Assembly (NCBI RefSeq): GCF_027812955.1
Contig: NZ_JAPYZV010000008.1
Coordinates: 62,001-126,000, forward strand
Reading direction: 5' to 3'
Source of the DNA: Pedococcus sp. 5OH_020
GTDB taxonomy: Bacteria; Actinomycetota; Actinomycetes; Actinomycetales; Dermatophilaceae
DNA: 64,000 nucleotides
This document shows positions 52,674-62,041 of this stretch, piece by piece. How positions within the stretch are numbered: the stretch's first letter is position 1; each line of letters begins with the position of its first letter. Under the pieces are notes generated by a model. It worked only from the letters and a program-made list of their open reading frames with translations. It ran no database searches and was not told the DNA's origin. A program made the position numbers and the translations under genes.

Positions 52674-53783
52674 ATGACACGCATCATCCGTCGTCCGTCA
52701 TCGCTGCTGGTGTTCGGAGCCGGCCTCGGCGCAGCCGTAGGGCTGCTCGCCGTCAGCGTCCCAGCCGGCGCTACCGCCTACTCGGCATACCAACAGGTCA
52801 ACCTCGTCTCGGACGTTCCCGGGCTGGCCCAGGTCACCGATCCCCACCTCGTCAACGCCTGGGGCGCCTCGTACCTGGGCGCCAGCCCTCTATGGGTCTC
52901 CGACAACGGCACCGACGTGACCACCCTTTACTCCGGTGGGGTCGACGGAAGCCCGCAGACCATCGTGCCGCTGGTGGTCAGCATTCCGGGTGGCGCCCCC
53001 ACCGGTCAGGTGTCCAACGCGACCACCTCCTTCGTCGTGCATGACGCGGCGGGCCACTCTGCACCCGCGCGGTTCCTGTTCGTCGGAGAGACGGGCCATC
53101 TCAGCGGCTGGAACCCCGCGGTGGGTGGCACCGGGGCGCCACCGTCGACCCATGCCGTCGACGCGGTGGTCACCCCCGGTGCCGTCGACAAGGGGATGGC
53201 CATGGGCCAGACAGCCGATGGCCCGCAGCTGTATGTTGCCGACTTCTCCGCGGGCGTGGTGGACGTCTACAACGGTGAGTTCCAGCGCGTCATCACCAAG
53301 GGGAACTTCATGGACTCGCGACTGCCCCGCGGCTATGCGCCCTTCAACGTCATGGTGGCCGGCGACAAGGTGTATGTCGCGTACGCGAAGCAGGACAGCG
53401 CGCGCGTCGACGAGGTGGCCGGTGATGGACGCGGCCGGGTCGACGTCTTCACCCTTGACGGTGTCCTTCTGCGGCGTCTGGCGAGCCATGGTGTGCTGAA
53501 CGCCCCGTGGGGCCTCACCATCGCGCCCACCGGGTTCGGCGCGTTCTCTGGCGACCTGCTCGTGGGCAACTTCGGTGACGGGCGGATCAATGCCTTCGAC
53601 CCGACGACGCTGACCTTCGCCGGCGCCATCCGAACTCCCGGTGGCAGGGCTGTGGCGATCGATGGGCTGTGGGCCCTCCTGCCGGGCAACGGCACCGAGG
53701 CGTCGACTCACGACGTGCTGTTCACCGCGGGTCCGCAGGACGAGGCACACGGCCTGCTGGGTCTGCTCCGCCTGGCCCCCTGA
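52674..53783 (+). CDS. TIGR03118 family secreted protein
   Basis: A 369-residue exported protein. Signal peptide LLVFGAGLGAAVGLLAVSVP with cleavage near AGATA, then the TIGR03118 pattern: LVSDVPGLAQVTDPHLVNAW, LWVSDNGTDVTTLYSG, and the closing DVLFTAGPQDEAHGLLGLL. It is a predicted six-bladed beta-propeller (NHL-like) of unknown function. ATG 52674 has GGGAGG at 6-nt spacing. Divergent from the phospholipase-like gene. Confidence 0.9.
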   Translation: MTRIIRRPSSLLVFGAGLGAAVGLLAVSVPAGATAYSAYQQVNLVSDVPGLAQVTDPHLVNAWGASYLGASPLWVSDNGTDVTTLYSGGVDGSPQTIVPLVVSIPGGAPTGQVSNATTSFVVHDAAGHSAPARFLFVGETGHLSGWNPAVGGTGAPPSTHAVDAVVTPGAVDKGMAMGQTADGPQLYVADFSAGVVDVYNGEFQRVITKGNFMDSRLPRGYAPFNVMVAGDKVYVAYAKQDSARVDEVAGDGRGRVDVFTLDGVLLRRLASHGVLNAPWGLTIAPTGFGAFSGDLLVGNFGDGRINAFDPTTLTFAGAIRTPGGRAVAIDGLWALLPGNGTEASTHDVLFTAGPQDEAHGLLGLLRLAP

Positions 53784-53793
53784 ACTGCTGAGG

Positions 53794-53842
53794 CGATGCT
53801 ACGGACCCGTTCCTGGAGGCCCGGGAGGAGCCCGTAGCATCG
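53794..53842. terminator. Inverted repeat between convergent genes
   Basis: CGATGCTACGG (53794-53804) pairs perfectly with CCGTAGCATCG (53832-53842) around a 27-nt loop that can itself fold. It lies just after the TIGR03118 stop and ahead of the convergent NAT gene end, so it probably terminates in both directions. Confidence 0.65.
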
Positions 53843-53931
53843 TGCGTCAAGGGCGACGACCACCCGAGCTGTCGAGTGGCTGGACGACGCGGCCTCGCCG
53901 CTGGCAAGCCCTGCCAGCGGACTGATGCGGC

Positions 53932-54765
53932 CTACGCATCGGCCAGCTCCCGTACCTTCCCCACCAGCCGGGTGCGCTCGTCGGAGCTCAGGGGAACGTC
54001 GAGCTTCGAGAGCCACTCGTCGATGTCACCCTCGCGGAGGGGACGATGGTCCGTCGGCTGCGCTGGCGTGCGGATCGTGAGCGACTGGTGGGTCACGGTC
54101 ACGTGTCGGCCGGGTAGGTGCCTGGCAAGGATGAGGCCGGTGGTGAAATGCGAGCCGGGATAGGTGCTCGTGTAGTGATGACCCATGACGACGTCGACAG
54201 GTCTCACCTCGAGCTCGTCGGTGGTGTGCGTGGCCTCCCAGCCGTCCTCGCCCATGCGGTACATCGTCCAGGTGGCGCGGTCGGTCCTGCGTAGCCGGTA
54301 GCGCCACCCGGGGAGGTAGTCATCCTCGGCGTCATCAACCATGGGAATCGGTCGCAACAGACTCATCCCGAAGCCTGGGTCGCACAGCAGTCGCTGACCG
54401 TCGAGAACCACCTCGACCACCATGTGGGTGCGGCTCTGTTGACTACCCGTGTCCGGGTCGCCGACCCGACCCAGGTGCCGCCGGACCTGGTAGCCGAGCC
54501 GTTCCAGAGCGGCCGCGAAGATCGTGCTGTGCTCGAAGCAGTAGCCGCCGCGACCCCGACCGACGAACTTCTCCTGGACGGCGTCGAGGGAGACACCCGG
54601 GTGCTGGTCGAGCAGCACGTCGATGTTGTCGAATGTGAAGGCGCGGACGTGCCTCTCGTGGATCTCCGCCAGCGCCACGCGGCCGGGTTCACGGGCGGGC
54701 GTGCCGAGGCGCTTCAAGTAGCCGGCGAGGTCCAGCACGTCGATCTGCCAGTCAGCGGTCGCCAT
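53932..54765 (-). CDS. Arylamine N-acetyltransferase
   Basis: A 277-residue acetyl-CoA:arylamine N-acetyltransferase. Catalytic triad visible: Cys in GRGGYCFEHST near residue 70, His in RTHMVVEV near 109 and Asp in LLCDPGFGMS near 125. Length is typical when ATG 54765 is used. ATG 54882 would add 39 unconserved residues. The gene acetylates aromatic amines or hydrazines. The natural substrate is not known. Confidence 0.92.
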   Translation of the reverse strand: MATADWQIDVLDLAGYLKRLGTPAREPGRVALAEIHERHVRAFTFDNIDVLLDQHPGVSLDAVQEKFVGRGRGGYCFEHSTIFAAALERLGYQVRRHLGRVGDPDTGSQQSRTHMVVEVVLDGQRLLCDPGFGMSLLRPIPMVDDAEDDYLPGWRYRLRRTDRATWTMYRMGEDGWEATHTTDELEVRPVDVVMGHHYTSTYPGSHFTTGLILARHLPGRHVTVTHQSLTIRTPAQPTDHRPLREGDIDEWLSKLDVPLSSDERTRLVGKVRELADA

Positions 54766-55009
54766 GCGAACAGTCAAGCGCACAGTCGAACGCGGTGGCG
54801 CCAGAAGGGCACCACAGATCTGGGCCGAACTCACTGCGCGCCGCCTGAAGTCCTCGGGCTCCACCAGCGACCGGTAGCTCATGCTCGTTTACGGCTGATC
54901 TTCGCCGCACGCGCTCCCCGGGCTGGCGAGGATCACCGCGGGGACGGGTGTATCGGTGCTGCGGTTTGACCGCATGAGAGCGCCATCCGGCCGAGGCGAG
55001 AGCTGGGTT

Positions 55010-55366
55010 CTAGGTCGGCCTGCGGTGCCAGCGGACAGGTCCGACCACGATGTGCGGCTGGTTCGGTGGGTTGCCGGGGTAGCGGACCCCGGCGCCGACG
55101 CGGGTCGGGGTGCTCCTGGCGCCTTGGGTGACGCGCTGGTCGTACTCGGCTCGGCGGGCCGGGTCCCCGAGGGTGGCGTATGCGGCGATGGCCCGTTGGA
55201 GGGTGGTGTTTGCGGCGGCAGTCGCGGCGTCGGCCGGTGCGACCGCGGTGCGGGTGTCGGGGTGGTGCTGGCGCATCAGGGTGCGGTAGGCGTGCCGGAT
55301 CTGTTCCTGGGTCGCGTGCGGGCTCAGGCCCAGGACGGCGTACGGGTCGGATCGGTCAACGGTCAT
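55010..55366 (-). CDS. Small J-domain protein
   Basis: A 118-residue protein with an N-terminal J domain: DPYAVLGLSPHATQEQIRHA, the HPD motif in MRQHHPDTRT near residue 38, and YATLGDPARRAEYDQR near 78. It would stimulate an Hsp70 (DnaK) ATPase. The rest of DnaJ (Gly/Phe and zinc parts) is absent, and the tail is Pro-rich. ATG 55366. A perfect 15-bp hairpin lies 24 nt upstream. It follows the Hsp20 gene on the same strand. Confidence 0.88.
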   Translation of the reverse strand: MTVDRSDPYAVLGLSPHATQEQIRHAYRTLMRQHHPDTRTAVAPADAATAAANTTLQRAIAAYATLGDPARRAEYDQRVTQGARSTPTRVGAGVRYPGNPPNQPHIVVGPVRWHRRPT

Positions 55367-55733
55367 GTGGAAGGGCTTGCTCTGGCTGGTGTGGTCCCGG
55401 CCGCGGCTGTGCGGCGGCCGGGACCACACATCGTTCAGTTGTGGATAGCGATGTTGGCCTCGCCTGGGCCCGCGAACTGGTACGCCGTCAAGGCGTGGGC
55501 GTCGCGCATGGTGCGTCGGAGGCGCTGGCACGAACGCGGCCCGGGCGAGAGTCTGCCTGGATTGCGTCATTGCGGGTGCTTGATGTCAGGCGACCACCTA
55601 CCTTCGTTCATCCTGTTCTGTTGGGTTCTGGTGGCGCGCCGGCCGCGGGAGAGTGGCACCGACGGCGCGCGCAGACAGCAGGTGCGGCAGGACGCAACGG
55701 TCGGGACCTCGGGCATGGGCTTCACCACCGGGG
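55367..55733. other. 367-bp gap with a strong hairpin between hsp20 and the J-domain gene
   Basis: Holds the 55390-55428 hairpin. No supported gene is seen in the remainder; frames on both strands lack starts and family similarity. It may carry the promoter of the J-domain gene. Confidence 0.6.
55390..55428 (-). promoter_or_regulatory. Perfect 15-bp hairpin before the J-domain gene
   Basis: TGTGGTCCCGGCCGC (55390-55404) is exactly complementary to GCGGCCGGGACCACA (55414-55428) with a 9-nt loop. It ends 24 nt before the J-domain ATG. There is no U tract after it on either strand, so it is either an attenuator-like terminator of the hsp20 transcript or a leader structure. Confidence 0.6.
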
Positions 55734-56048
55734 TCAGGGGCTGATGGGCTGCCGGCCCTCGTTGGTGCTGCTGATCTCGATCTTGCGCGGCTTGGCCCGC
55801 TCGGCGGCGAGCAGCTCCGCGTCGGCGGCCAGCGGCGGGCGTTCGGCCCGGACGGTGACCACGTTGCGTTCCACGTCGATGTCGATCGAGTCCCGGCTGA
55901 CGCCGGGCAGGTCGAACGCGACGTGGAAGCTGTCCCCTTCACGCCAGGCGTCCATCGGCATCGCCGCGGGCCGAGCGGGCGTGCCGTCCGGAAACAACTG
56001 TTGGGTCAGTCGGTCCAGGTCGCGGAACGGGTCGGTGCGCATCAGCAT
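55734..56048 (-). CDS. Hsp20 small heat-shock protein with internal deletion
   Basis: A 104-residue Hsp20 relative. The N-terminus ([17 protein letters not shown], then [19 protein letters not shown] near residue 35) and the first strands of the alpha-crystallin domain are normal, as is the C-terminal tail [10 protein letters not shown]. Between [10 protein letters not shown] and [11 protein letters not shown] about 35-40 residues are missing compared with the usual 140-residue family, removing the later strands of the domain. The frame is intact and the junction falls at a repeated AER. ATG 56048 follows GGAGGTGA. Probably unable to form the normal dimer. Confidence 0.75.
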   Translation of the reverse strand: MLMRTDPFRDLDRLTQQLFPDGTPARPAAMPMDAWREGDSFHVAFDLPGVSRDSIDIDVERNVVTVRAERPPLAADAELLAAERAKPRKIEISSTNEGRQPISP

Positions 56049-56115
56049 GGCCGTCACCTCCATCGGGTTCGCCTGATGCCTTCCAGCGGGGCCAATTGGG
56101 GTGCCTGTGGTGCTC

Positions 56116-56135
56116 GCTACAGGGTTTTCTGTAGC
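56116..56135. promoter_or_regulatory. 20-bp dyad upstream of hsp20
   Basis: GCTACAG-GGTTTT-CTGTAGC, perfect 7-bp arms with a 6-bp spacer, 68 bp before the hsp20 ATG. It does not match the CIRCE or HAIR consensus. Probably an operator for an unknown regulator. Confidence 0.55.
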
Positions 56136-56260
56136 ACGCCTGGCATGCTGGTGCAAGACCGCGATACGAGAATGTTCCAGGGAGACCGCACGGGAATTGC
56201 AGCGCCCAGCCCACAAAATGACGGCTGCAGGGCCTACCGCATCTCGGGCCCCGCAGCGCC

Positions 56261-57169
56261 TCAGCGGGGGGCGTACCAGTCCGGCAGGCTCCCGAGCTTG
56301 GCACGAGCGGCAAGCCGGGTACGCGACGCACTGGACGCCGCGGCGGCCATGACGGCTGGGTTGACCTGTCCGGGGTCACCTACAGCGAAAGCCGTGATGT
56401 CGAGCAGCAGGTGCGTCGTCGCGGAGCTGTAGATCGAGACCCTATCGGCCGCACTGGTTCCGGTCACGGCGAAGTTGGCGATGACGGCGTTGGCCGCGAA
56501 GTTGATCGTTGACGTGGCAGGCCGGACTCCGCCCGGCCACAGCGTCATGAAGCCGCCCTTCAGGGGGCCGACCGCAGTAAGGTTGCAGTATGCCGCCGTT
56601 GCGGCGACCTCCAGGTCCGACAGGTCAACAACGATGGAATGACCGGCGAGCAGGCGTCCGGCGGAGTCGAGGTTCCCCGCCACGTTGGTGATGTTGCTCC
56701 GGCCGGCCAAAGTCCGCGTGTCGACCACTCGCTGGGGGTTGATCGGGACGAGCTGGTTGGCTGTCACTGAGGTGTAGACGAATCCCGTGAAGGGCCCGTT
56801 TGGGTCCCCGGTGGTGTAGTACAGGTCACCGCCGTAGTTCGTCAGGTCCCCACTCACGAGGGCCGGCTCCGTCGCCGGAACCGCCTGCTGCACCAGTCTC
56901 AAGGGAGCCAGACCGCCCGTGTGGGCGACCGCGAAGGTCGGGCCCGCGCTGGGGGCGCCTGCCAGGCTCGTCACGGTGGCGGCCGCGTTGTTCGATGCGC
57001 CGATCACCACGGGGTCCCCTGGCGCCGCGCTGGCGGTGCCACCCAGAACGGTCTCTGCTACAGCGAATCCCGCCAAACCGGCTACGACCGCAGCGCCGCC
57101 GCTGTGCAGCAACGCTCGTCGGTTCGGCCCACCGGTCCCCTCGCGCCCTGAGCTGCTCTCACTGTTCAT
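56261..57169 (-). CDS. Tat-exported surface protein with RVVDTR-type domain
   Basis: A 302-residue exported protein. A twin-arginine signal ([19 protein letters not shown]) is followed by SAAPGDP. The C-terminal half is the beta-sandwich seen in many actinobacterial surface proteins: [68 protein letters not shown] 57169. Function is probably structural or adhesive. No anchor motif is seen. Confidence 0.82.
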   Translation of the reverse strand: MNSESSSGREGTGGPNRRALLHSGGAAVVAGLAGFAVAETVLGGTASAAPGDPVVIGASNNAAATVTSLAGAPSAGPTFAVAHTGGLAPLRLVQQAVPATEPALVSGDLTNYGGDLYYTTGDPNGPFTGFVYTSVTANQLVPINPQRVVDTRTLAGRSNITNVAGNLDSAGRLLAGHSIVVDLSDLEVAATAAYCNLTAVGPLKGGFMTLWPGGVRPATSTINFAANAVIANFAVTGTSAADRVSIYSSATTHLLLDITAFAVGDPGQVNPAVMAAAASSASRTRLAARAKLGSLPDWYAPR

Positions 57170-58170
57170 GTCTGTTCCCTTCCAAGCCGTAGAGGCCGAC
57201 ATCTCGGCCCCCCGCGATGCGAAGCCCCTTCGGCTCGCCCCCCGCTAGTCGCAATCCTGCAGTGCATCTGGAACGGGAGCAAGAGTCCGCGAGGACCAGA
57301 TCTCGCCCGGCACCGCAGTGGAGCACCATGTTGTCCCGCAAGAATTGCTGAGCACGCTGCGGGCTCCGGCCACGGAAGCCGACCGAAGCGCTCAGCAGGG
57401 CGAGCCGGAAGCCGCGTGCGGTCAGCACCCCGACAGGAGCACCACGGGTACACGAAGAGGCTGGCAACGGTCCGGTGGTCCCAGCACGACGCGCAGCGGC
57501 AAGCGGGTCCGGCAGGCTGGCGGCGTCAGTCCAGGCCCGCACGCAATGCGGCTCGTGGGGCGCGTGCGAACCACGTGAGGGGATACGGGCCCACGCGTGC
57601 CGACATCCGGGGTCGGCGCCCGGGTCCACCGGGGCCACTCCAGCGAACGCGGATCGCCGCCGACGCCAACGGTGTGCCGCCCGCAACACTGGCAGCGGCA
57701 CGATCTGCAGCACCGCCTCATACGTCATGGCCACTACTACGGGGCCGGCCACGTCGTCTGGATGGGCGCGTGCCCAGTTGACTGCGGGCCCACTGCCGTT
57801 GCTGCCGTCTACGTCCCCGTGATCCACGCCGGCGTGCCGCTGGTGCCTACGGTTGGCCGCCCGGTCGCCCGCGAACTGACGGACCGCGTGGGGGCCGACG
57901 AGCTGAGGGTGTGTCGGCCCGGCCCCCTCCGTCGTGGGTCCCGAGTAGGGCGACGCCTGCACCCACCAAGCACGCCAAACGGCTGAAAGGCCTCATGCCC
58001 GCGCGAGTGACGGCCACTTCGCAGGTTGTGGGCCGGACCGATGTCCTGCCTCAGGTCGTGCGTCCAGGATGCGCCGGGCAAGGCCGCTAATTGGCCCCTG
58101 TGGGTGCAGGGTCGTTTGGTTGCCCTGGACCGCTGCGTGGTGCACGACTGGGCGCGCCGCCACCCGTAGC
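57170..58170. other. 1-kb stretch without a supported gene
   Basis: Several medium frames overlap on both strands here, none with a ribosome site or recognisable domain, and third-position GC bias does not single out one frame. Stretches such as AVYVPVIHAGVPLVPTVGRP (plus, about 57800) look protein-like but cannot be extended. It may be decayed coding DNA. The right end probably carries the gtrA promoter. Confidence 0.55.
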
Positions 58171-58767
58171 ATGATCCGCATGACGCAGCGAGATCGCACC
58201 CTCCGCGCCGCCGCATCCTTCCGGCTAGCCAGCCGGAGCCAGCTGATGGCCGTCGTCGGCCAGCTGTGGAAGTTCGGCTTGGTCGGTCTCGTCGCCCTCG
58301 TCGTCGATGTCGGTGGGTTCAACTTGTTGCGGTTCGTCGGGGGCCGGGGTCCGCTCTACGAGTGGCCACTGATGGCCAAGGTCCTCTCCGCCTGTGCGGC
58401 GACTGTGGTCTCGTGGATAGGAAACCGGACGTGGACCTTCAGTGGCGGACGGGGCCGACGCCGCGCTCACCACGAACTGGCGCTGTTCTTCATCGCGTGC
58501 GCCGCTGGCACCCTTGTCGCACTGGCGTGCCTGGCGCTGTCCCATTACGTGCTGGGCTACACGTCGCCGTTGTCGGACAACATCTCCGCCAACTTGGTGG
58601 GCCTGGTGCTAGGGACCGCATGCCGCTTCTTGCTCTACCGCACGTGGGTGTTCAAGAACGACGTGCGGACAGGGGACGTCCCTGAGCTGGCTCTGGTCAG
58701 CGGCGGAGCCAGCGAGCCCGAAGGCGTGTCCGCAGCACCAAGCCGATCATCTCGATCCCAAGACTGA
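58171..58767 (+). CDS. GtrA-family membrane protein
   Basis: A 198-residue protein with four transmembrane helices: LWKFGLVGLVALVVDVGGFN, VLSACAATVVSWIGNRTWTF (the conserved N-x-x-W-T-F motif of GtrA near residue 88), FFIACAAGTLVALACLALSH and ANLVGLVLGTACRFLLYRTW. GtrA proteins help move polyprenyl-linked sugars across the membrane. ATG 58171 or 58180. No ribosome site and a TAGCAT box right before suggest a leaderless mRNA. Its 3' end overlaps the convergent GT2 gene by 71 bp. Confidence 0.9.
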   Translation: MIRMTQRDRTLRAAASFRLASRSQLMAVVGQLWKFGLVGLVALVVDVGGFNLLRFVGGRGPLYEWPLMAKVLSACAATVVSWIGNRTWTFSGGRGRRRAHHELALFFIACAAGTLVALACLALSHYVLGYTSPLSDNISANLVGLVLGTACRFLLYRTWVFKNDVRTGDVPELALVSGGASEPEGVSAAPSRSSRSQD

Positions 58768-59416
58768 CGGTCTTGCCAAAGTCGCCTGTGACCGAAGACA
58801 CACCGACGCGAGGGCGGTAGTTCACGGGGACCTGCACGACCTTGGCACGTCTGACGACCGCCAGGAGCAGCATCTCAAGGCCGTAGGCGGACCCGTCCAG
58901 CCGTGACTTGCTCAGGATGTCGTGCTTGCGCTCGCGCGACAGAACGCGGAAGGTGCATCCCACGTCGCTCAGTGAGCTGGTGTTGAAGAGGACCTCGACA
59001 AGTTTGGCGACGGCCCAGTTGCCCCACTGCAGGAACCAGCCCATGTTCGCGCCGTCCCAGATGAAGTTGGATACGGTGCGCGAGCCGATGACGAAGTCGC
59101 ACTCTGCCGTGAAGGGCAGGAGTTTGAAGAGGTCCTCGGGCTGGAACGTGCCGTCAGGCTCACAGACGCAGACGAGGTCGGTGTCGACCTCCTTGAGGCC
59201 GCGCTGGATCGCCGCCCCGTAACCCTGACGGGTCTCCACGACCTCCCGTGCCCCCGTGGTGGCGACCTCCTCGGTCGTCCCAGGCGCAGCGTTGTTGTTG
59301 ATGACGACGACCTCGTCAACGATGCCGGTCGCTTCGAAGCGGCGGATGACCTCCGCGATGCTGTCCTTCTCGTTGTAGGTCGGCAGGACCACCGACAGCG
59401 TCATCGCGTTCCACAT
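58697..59416 (-). CDS. Family 2 glycosyltransferase (polyprenyl-phosphate sugar synthase-like)
   Basis: A 239-residue cytoplasmic GT-A enzyme resembling dolichyl-phosphate mannose synthase: SVVLPTYNEKDSIAEVIRRF at the N-terminus, CEPDGTFQPEDL near residue 95 (nucleotide-sugar metal site), and FVIGSRTVSNF. No C-terminal membrane segments. ATG 59416 gives a 12-bp gap after the DUF2142 gene. It likely charges a lipid carrier for the GtrA flippase-type protein and the neighbouring membrane transferase. Confidence 0.88.
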   Translation of the reverse strand: MWNAMTLSVVLPTYNEKDSIAEVIRRFEATGIVDEVVVINNNAAPGTTEEVATTGAREVVETRQGYGAAIQRGLKEVDTDLVCVCEPDGTFQPEDLFKLLPFTAECDFVIGSRTVSNFIWDGANMGWFLQWGNWAVAKLVEVLFNTSSLSDVGCTFRVLSRERKHDILSKSRLDGSAYGLEMLLLAVVRRAKVVQVPVNYRPRVGVSSVTGDFGKTVSLGIEMIGLVLRTRLRARWLRR

Positions 59417-59427
59417 GCGGTACTGCC

Positions 59428-61050
59428 CTACGCCGATGTGCTGGTGGTCACGGACCGCACCAGCGGAGGCTCGTGATGGGGGTCCCCGTCTATCGCGTGA
59501 GCGTCCCGGCAGCACCTCGTGGCGAAGCACGCCAGGGCCGCCGCTGCGAGTCCGGCCAGGAGCAACCAGGGTGTCCAACCCAGTGGTGGGGCCCACTGGG
59601 CATGACCCGAGAACCACAACGGACCCTCAAGGCCCACGGCGTACCGGCGGGCGTTGACGTAGGGCGACGTCGCCTGGACCAACCCGGCAACCACAGCCAC
59701 GATGACGAACAGTCGCGGAATGATGGCCCCGAGACCGCCCTCCCGGAGTCGTTCGACGAGGACCACGCCGGACAGGAGCGGCAGCAGCATGAACATGGGG
59801 AGCATGTGCCGACCCTGCAGGCCAGCCCGGATCGGCAGGAAGACGACGGAGTAGACGACGTACGCTGTCACGAGACAGGCGCCGAGGATGGTGAGCAGCG
59901 TCCAGAGGTCCCTCTTGGTCGCCAACACCAGGGCGCCACCGCAGACCAGCACGACCATGCAGACCCAGACGGCGAGCGCCACTTGCGGGAGGGGGGTGTC
60001 GAGCCAGCCGAAGTTCCCGATCCCGCTCCGCGTAGTGCTCAGCAACCTGATGTCCATGTCCCGGAGTCCCTGCGCGGACAACGGCGATCCAGTGAGCGCC
60101 GGGTGGTCATACGTCAGCTCCCACCAGATGACGCCTCCGCAGGCGACGATGAGTGCGAGGAGCCATCCCGCGAACAATCGCGAGGGGCGCCGCAGCAGTC
60201 GCCACAGCGCCGTGGGTCCGAGTCGTGCGGCCATGATGAGCAGGAGCACGCCCAACGTCAAAATGCCCATCTGCCGGCTGAGGACGAGTAGTATCGCCGA
60301 CACCGCCAGGAGCACCACGCTCAGCCCGTCGCCGAGCACCGCAGGTCGTCGGCTGACGACGACGACCGTGGCCGCCACGGCGAAAGCCGCCGAGATCTCG
60401 ACTCCACTGGTCGAGACGACGGAGCCCGAGAAGACCGCCATCGGGGTCAGCGCCACGAAGCTTCCGAGGAGTGCCCACCTCCCCAGCCAGCGGACCAGCT
60501 GGAAGGCGCCGGCGAAGAGGAGCAGCCCTGTGAGGACCGCATACGTCGCACGGGCTAGGACGAAGGCCTGCACGGGCGTCTGAGCGACGAGTGTGGCCAC
60601 TCCAGCCGGAAGGTATAGGAAGGGTGGGTAGGCCCCGACGGGCGTCACCCGTTGCACCGTGCCTGACGCCGAGTTGTTGCGCTCGGGCAGGCATTTAGCT
60701 GAGGTGTCGCCTTTGAAGGCAGTGCACTTGTAGCCGTCCGGCGCCAACCTCGCAGGGATCGTCACTACCCGGCTGATGGAGGCATTTCGCTGGGCCAGCA
60801 GGCGGTTACCTGCCTCACCGGTGTAGGTGCTGCCGATCGACAGCCGCCCCACTCCCAACGCCTTGACAAGGTGGTCCGACTCGTCGGGGGCAGCCCCTGG
60901 AGGGTTGGACGCAACCCACACCACCATGAGTAGGAAGTAGGGCAGCACGAACATCCCGGCCAGACGAGCCGACCGCCGGGTGCCGTTGGCCGGCTGAGGG
61001 GTGTCGTTGACCGGCTGCCCCTCCTCGAGCAACTGGTGTGCGCCCCTCAT
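59428..61050 (-). CDS. DUF2142 multi-pass membrane protein
   Basis: A 540-residue membrane protein with about 11-12 transmembrane segments and a large external loop (NRLLAQRNASIS to NNSASGTVQRVTPVGAYPPF). The opening FVLPYFLLMVVWVASNPPGA followed by PDESDHL is the DUF2142 signature, which places an Asp-Glu pair as in GT-C glycosyltransferases. ATG 61050 overlaps the methyltransferase stop by 4 bp. Probably uses a lipid-linked sugar to decorate an envelope polymer. Confidence 0.88.
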   Translation of the reverse strand: MRGAHQLLEEGQPVNDTPQPANGTRRSARLAGMFVLPYFLLMVVWVASNPPGAAPDESDHLVKALGVGRLSIGSTYTGEAGNRLLAQRNASISRVVTIPARLAPDGYKCTAFKGDTSAKCLPERNNSASGTVQRVTPVGAYPPFLYLPAGVATLVAQTPVQAFVLARATYAVLTGLLLFAGAFQLVRWLGRWALLGSFVALTPMAVFSGSVVSTSGVEISAAFAVAATVVVVSRRPAVLGDGLSVVLLAVSAILLVLSRQMGILTLGVLLLIMAARLGPTALWRLLRRPSRLFAGWLLALIVACGGVIWWELTYDHPALTGSPLSAQGLRDMDIRLLSTTRSGIGNFGWLDTPLPQVALAVWVCMVVLVCGGALVLATKRDLWTLLTILGACLVTAYVVYSVVFLPIRAGLQGRHMLPMFMLLPLLSGVVLVERLREGGLGAIIPRLFVIVAVVAGLVQATSPYVNARRYAVGLEGPLWFSGHAQWAPPLGWTPWLLLAGLAAAALACFATRCCRDAHAIDGDPHHEPPLVRSVTTSTSA

Positions 61051-61748
61051 CGTGAGGCGACCACGAGCATCTGGCCGGCCAGGGGCTTGAGGGGCGAGCG
61101 CAGGTACCACGGGACCAGGAAGGTCAGTCGAGAGCCGCGTGACTTCAGGGTCAGCGGCAGGAACCGCGGCATGACGGCTCGCACGGTCCAGCCATCCGAG
61201 GCCAGGTAGTCGGCCAAGGATCTGTCTGTGTAGATCGCGACATGGGTGTAGTCGTCGAAGTAGCCACCGGGGTTCAGGCGAAAGTTCGGCTGCAACAGGA
61301 TGAGCTGGCCATCACGCCGCAGGACCCGCCGCGCCTCCGCGAGGAGGCGCGTGGCTGTTGGGCGCGTGAGGTGCTCGAGCAGGTTGGAAGCGAACACGAC
61401 GTCGAAGGACCCGTCCGCGAAGCGGCTCAGGTCGGTGCAGTCACCAGTCACGGCAGTCACGTGCGGCGCGGCCGCTCGCTCAACGGTCCTGTCGATGTCC
61501 ATCGCCACGACCGAGCCAGCCCTGACGTTGTTCGCGAAGTCGCACCAGCCGGCGCCGACTTCCAGCACGGCTGCATCCGGTGCGATCCAGCGCTCCAGGT
61601 ATGTACAGATGTGCTGCCAGACTCTGGTCCGGCTCGGGCTGGCCGCTAGCCTGGTCTCGAAGTACTTCGGCATGTAGATGCCCCCCGACACCTCTGCCTC
61701 GGTGGCGGGTGCGTCCTTGTCGTTGTCGTACAGCGCTCGGCTCCTCAT
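61047..61748 (-). CDS. SAM-dependent methyltransferase
   Basis: A 233-residue class I methyltransferase: SAM loop VLEVGAGWCDFANNV near residue 62, acidic residue after strand 2 in VVAMDID, and FDVVFASNLLEHL near 118. ATG 61748 is used, but ATG 61673 (GGGGGG upstream, MPKYFETRLA) may be the real start. First gene of an operon with DUF2142 and GT2 genes, so it may modify a glycan or its lipid carrier. Confidence 0.88.
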   Translation of the reverse strand: MRSRALYDNDKDAPATEAEVSGGIYMPKYFETRLAASPSRTRVWQHICTYLERWIAPDAAVLEVGAGWCDFANNVRAGSVVAMDIDRTVERAAAPHVTAVTGDCTDLSRFADGSFDVVFASNLLEHLTRPTATRLLAEARRVLRRDGQLILLQPNFRLNPGGYFDDYTHVAIYTDRSLADYLASDGWTVRAVMPRFLPLTLKSRGSRLTFLVPWYLRSPLKPLAGQMLVVASR

Positions 61749-62041
61749 CGGGACTGGCGTTGGGGAAGGCTCTCCAGTTCGCCAGCAGGATAACAGCGGC
61801 CTCACGGCCCCACGCGGGTCGTTCATGCTGTTGGGCGTCGTTCGCGACGGGTCGGAGTCGCGACCGGCGCGACGGTCGGCTCGCTGGGGCTCAACACACC
61901 AATCGGCGACCGCCCTCTGATCAGCCAGGCTATGCGCGGGGATGACGCGGCAACGGCTGTGTGAAGAATGGTCATCATCGAGGGAACCGAAGACCATCGC
62001 CGACCCGTCGTTCGAGGACAAGAACCCAGCCAGGAGGAACC

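Noticed and set aside
57170-58170. A gene in the 1-kb gap before gtrA.
   Set aside because: Competing frames on both strands look equally weak, and none has a start with a ribosome site or a recognisable domain.
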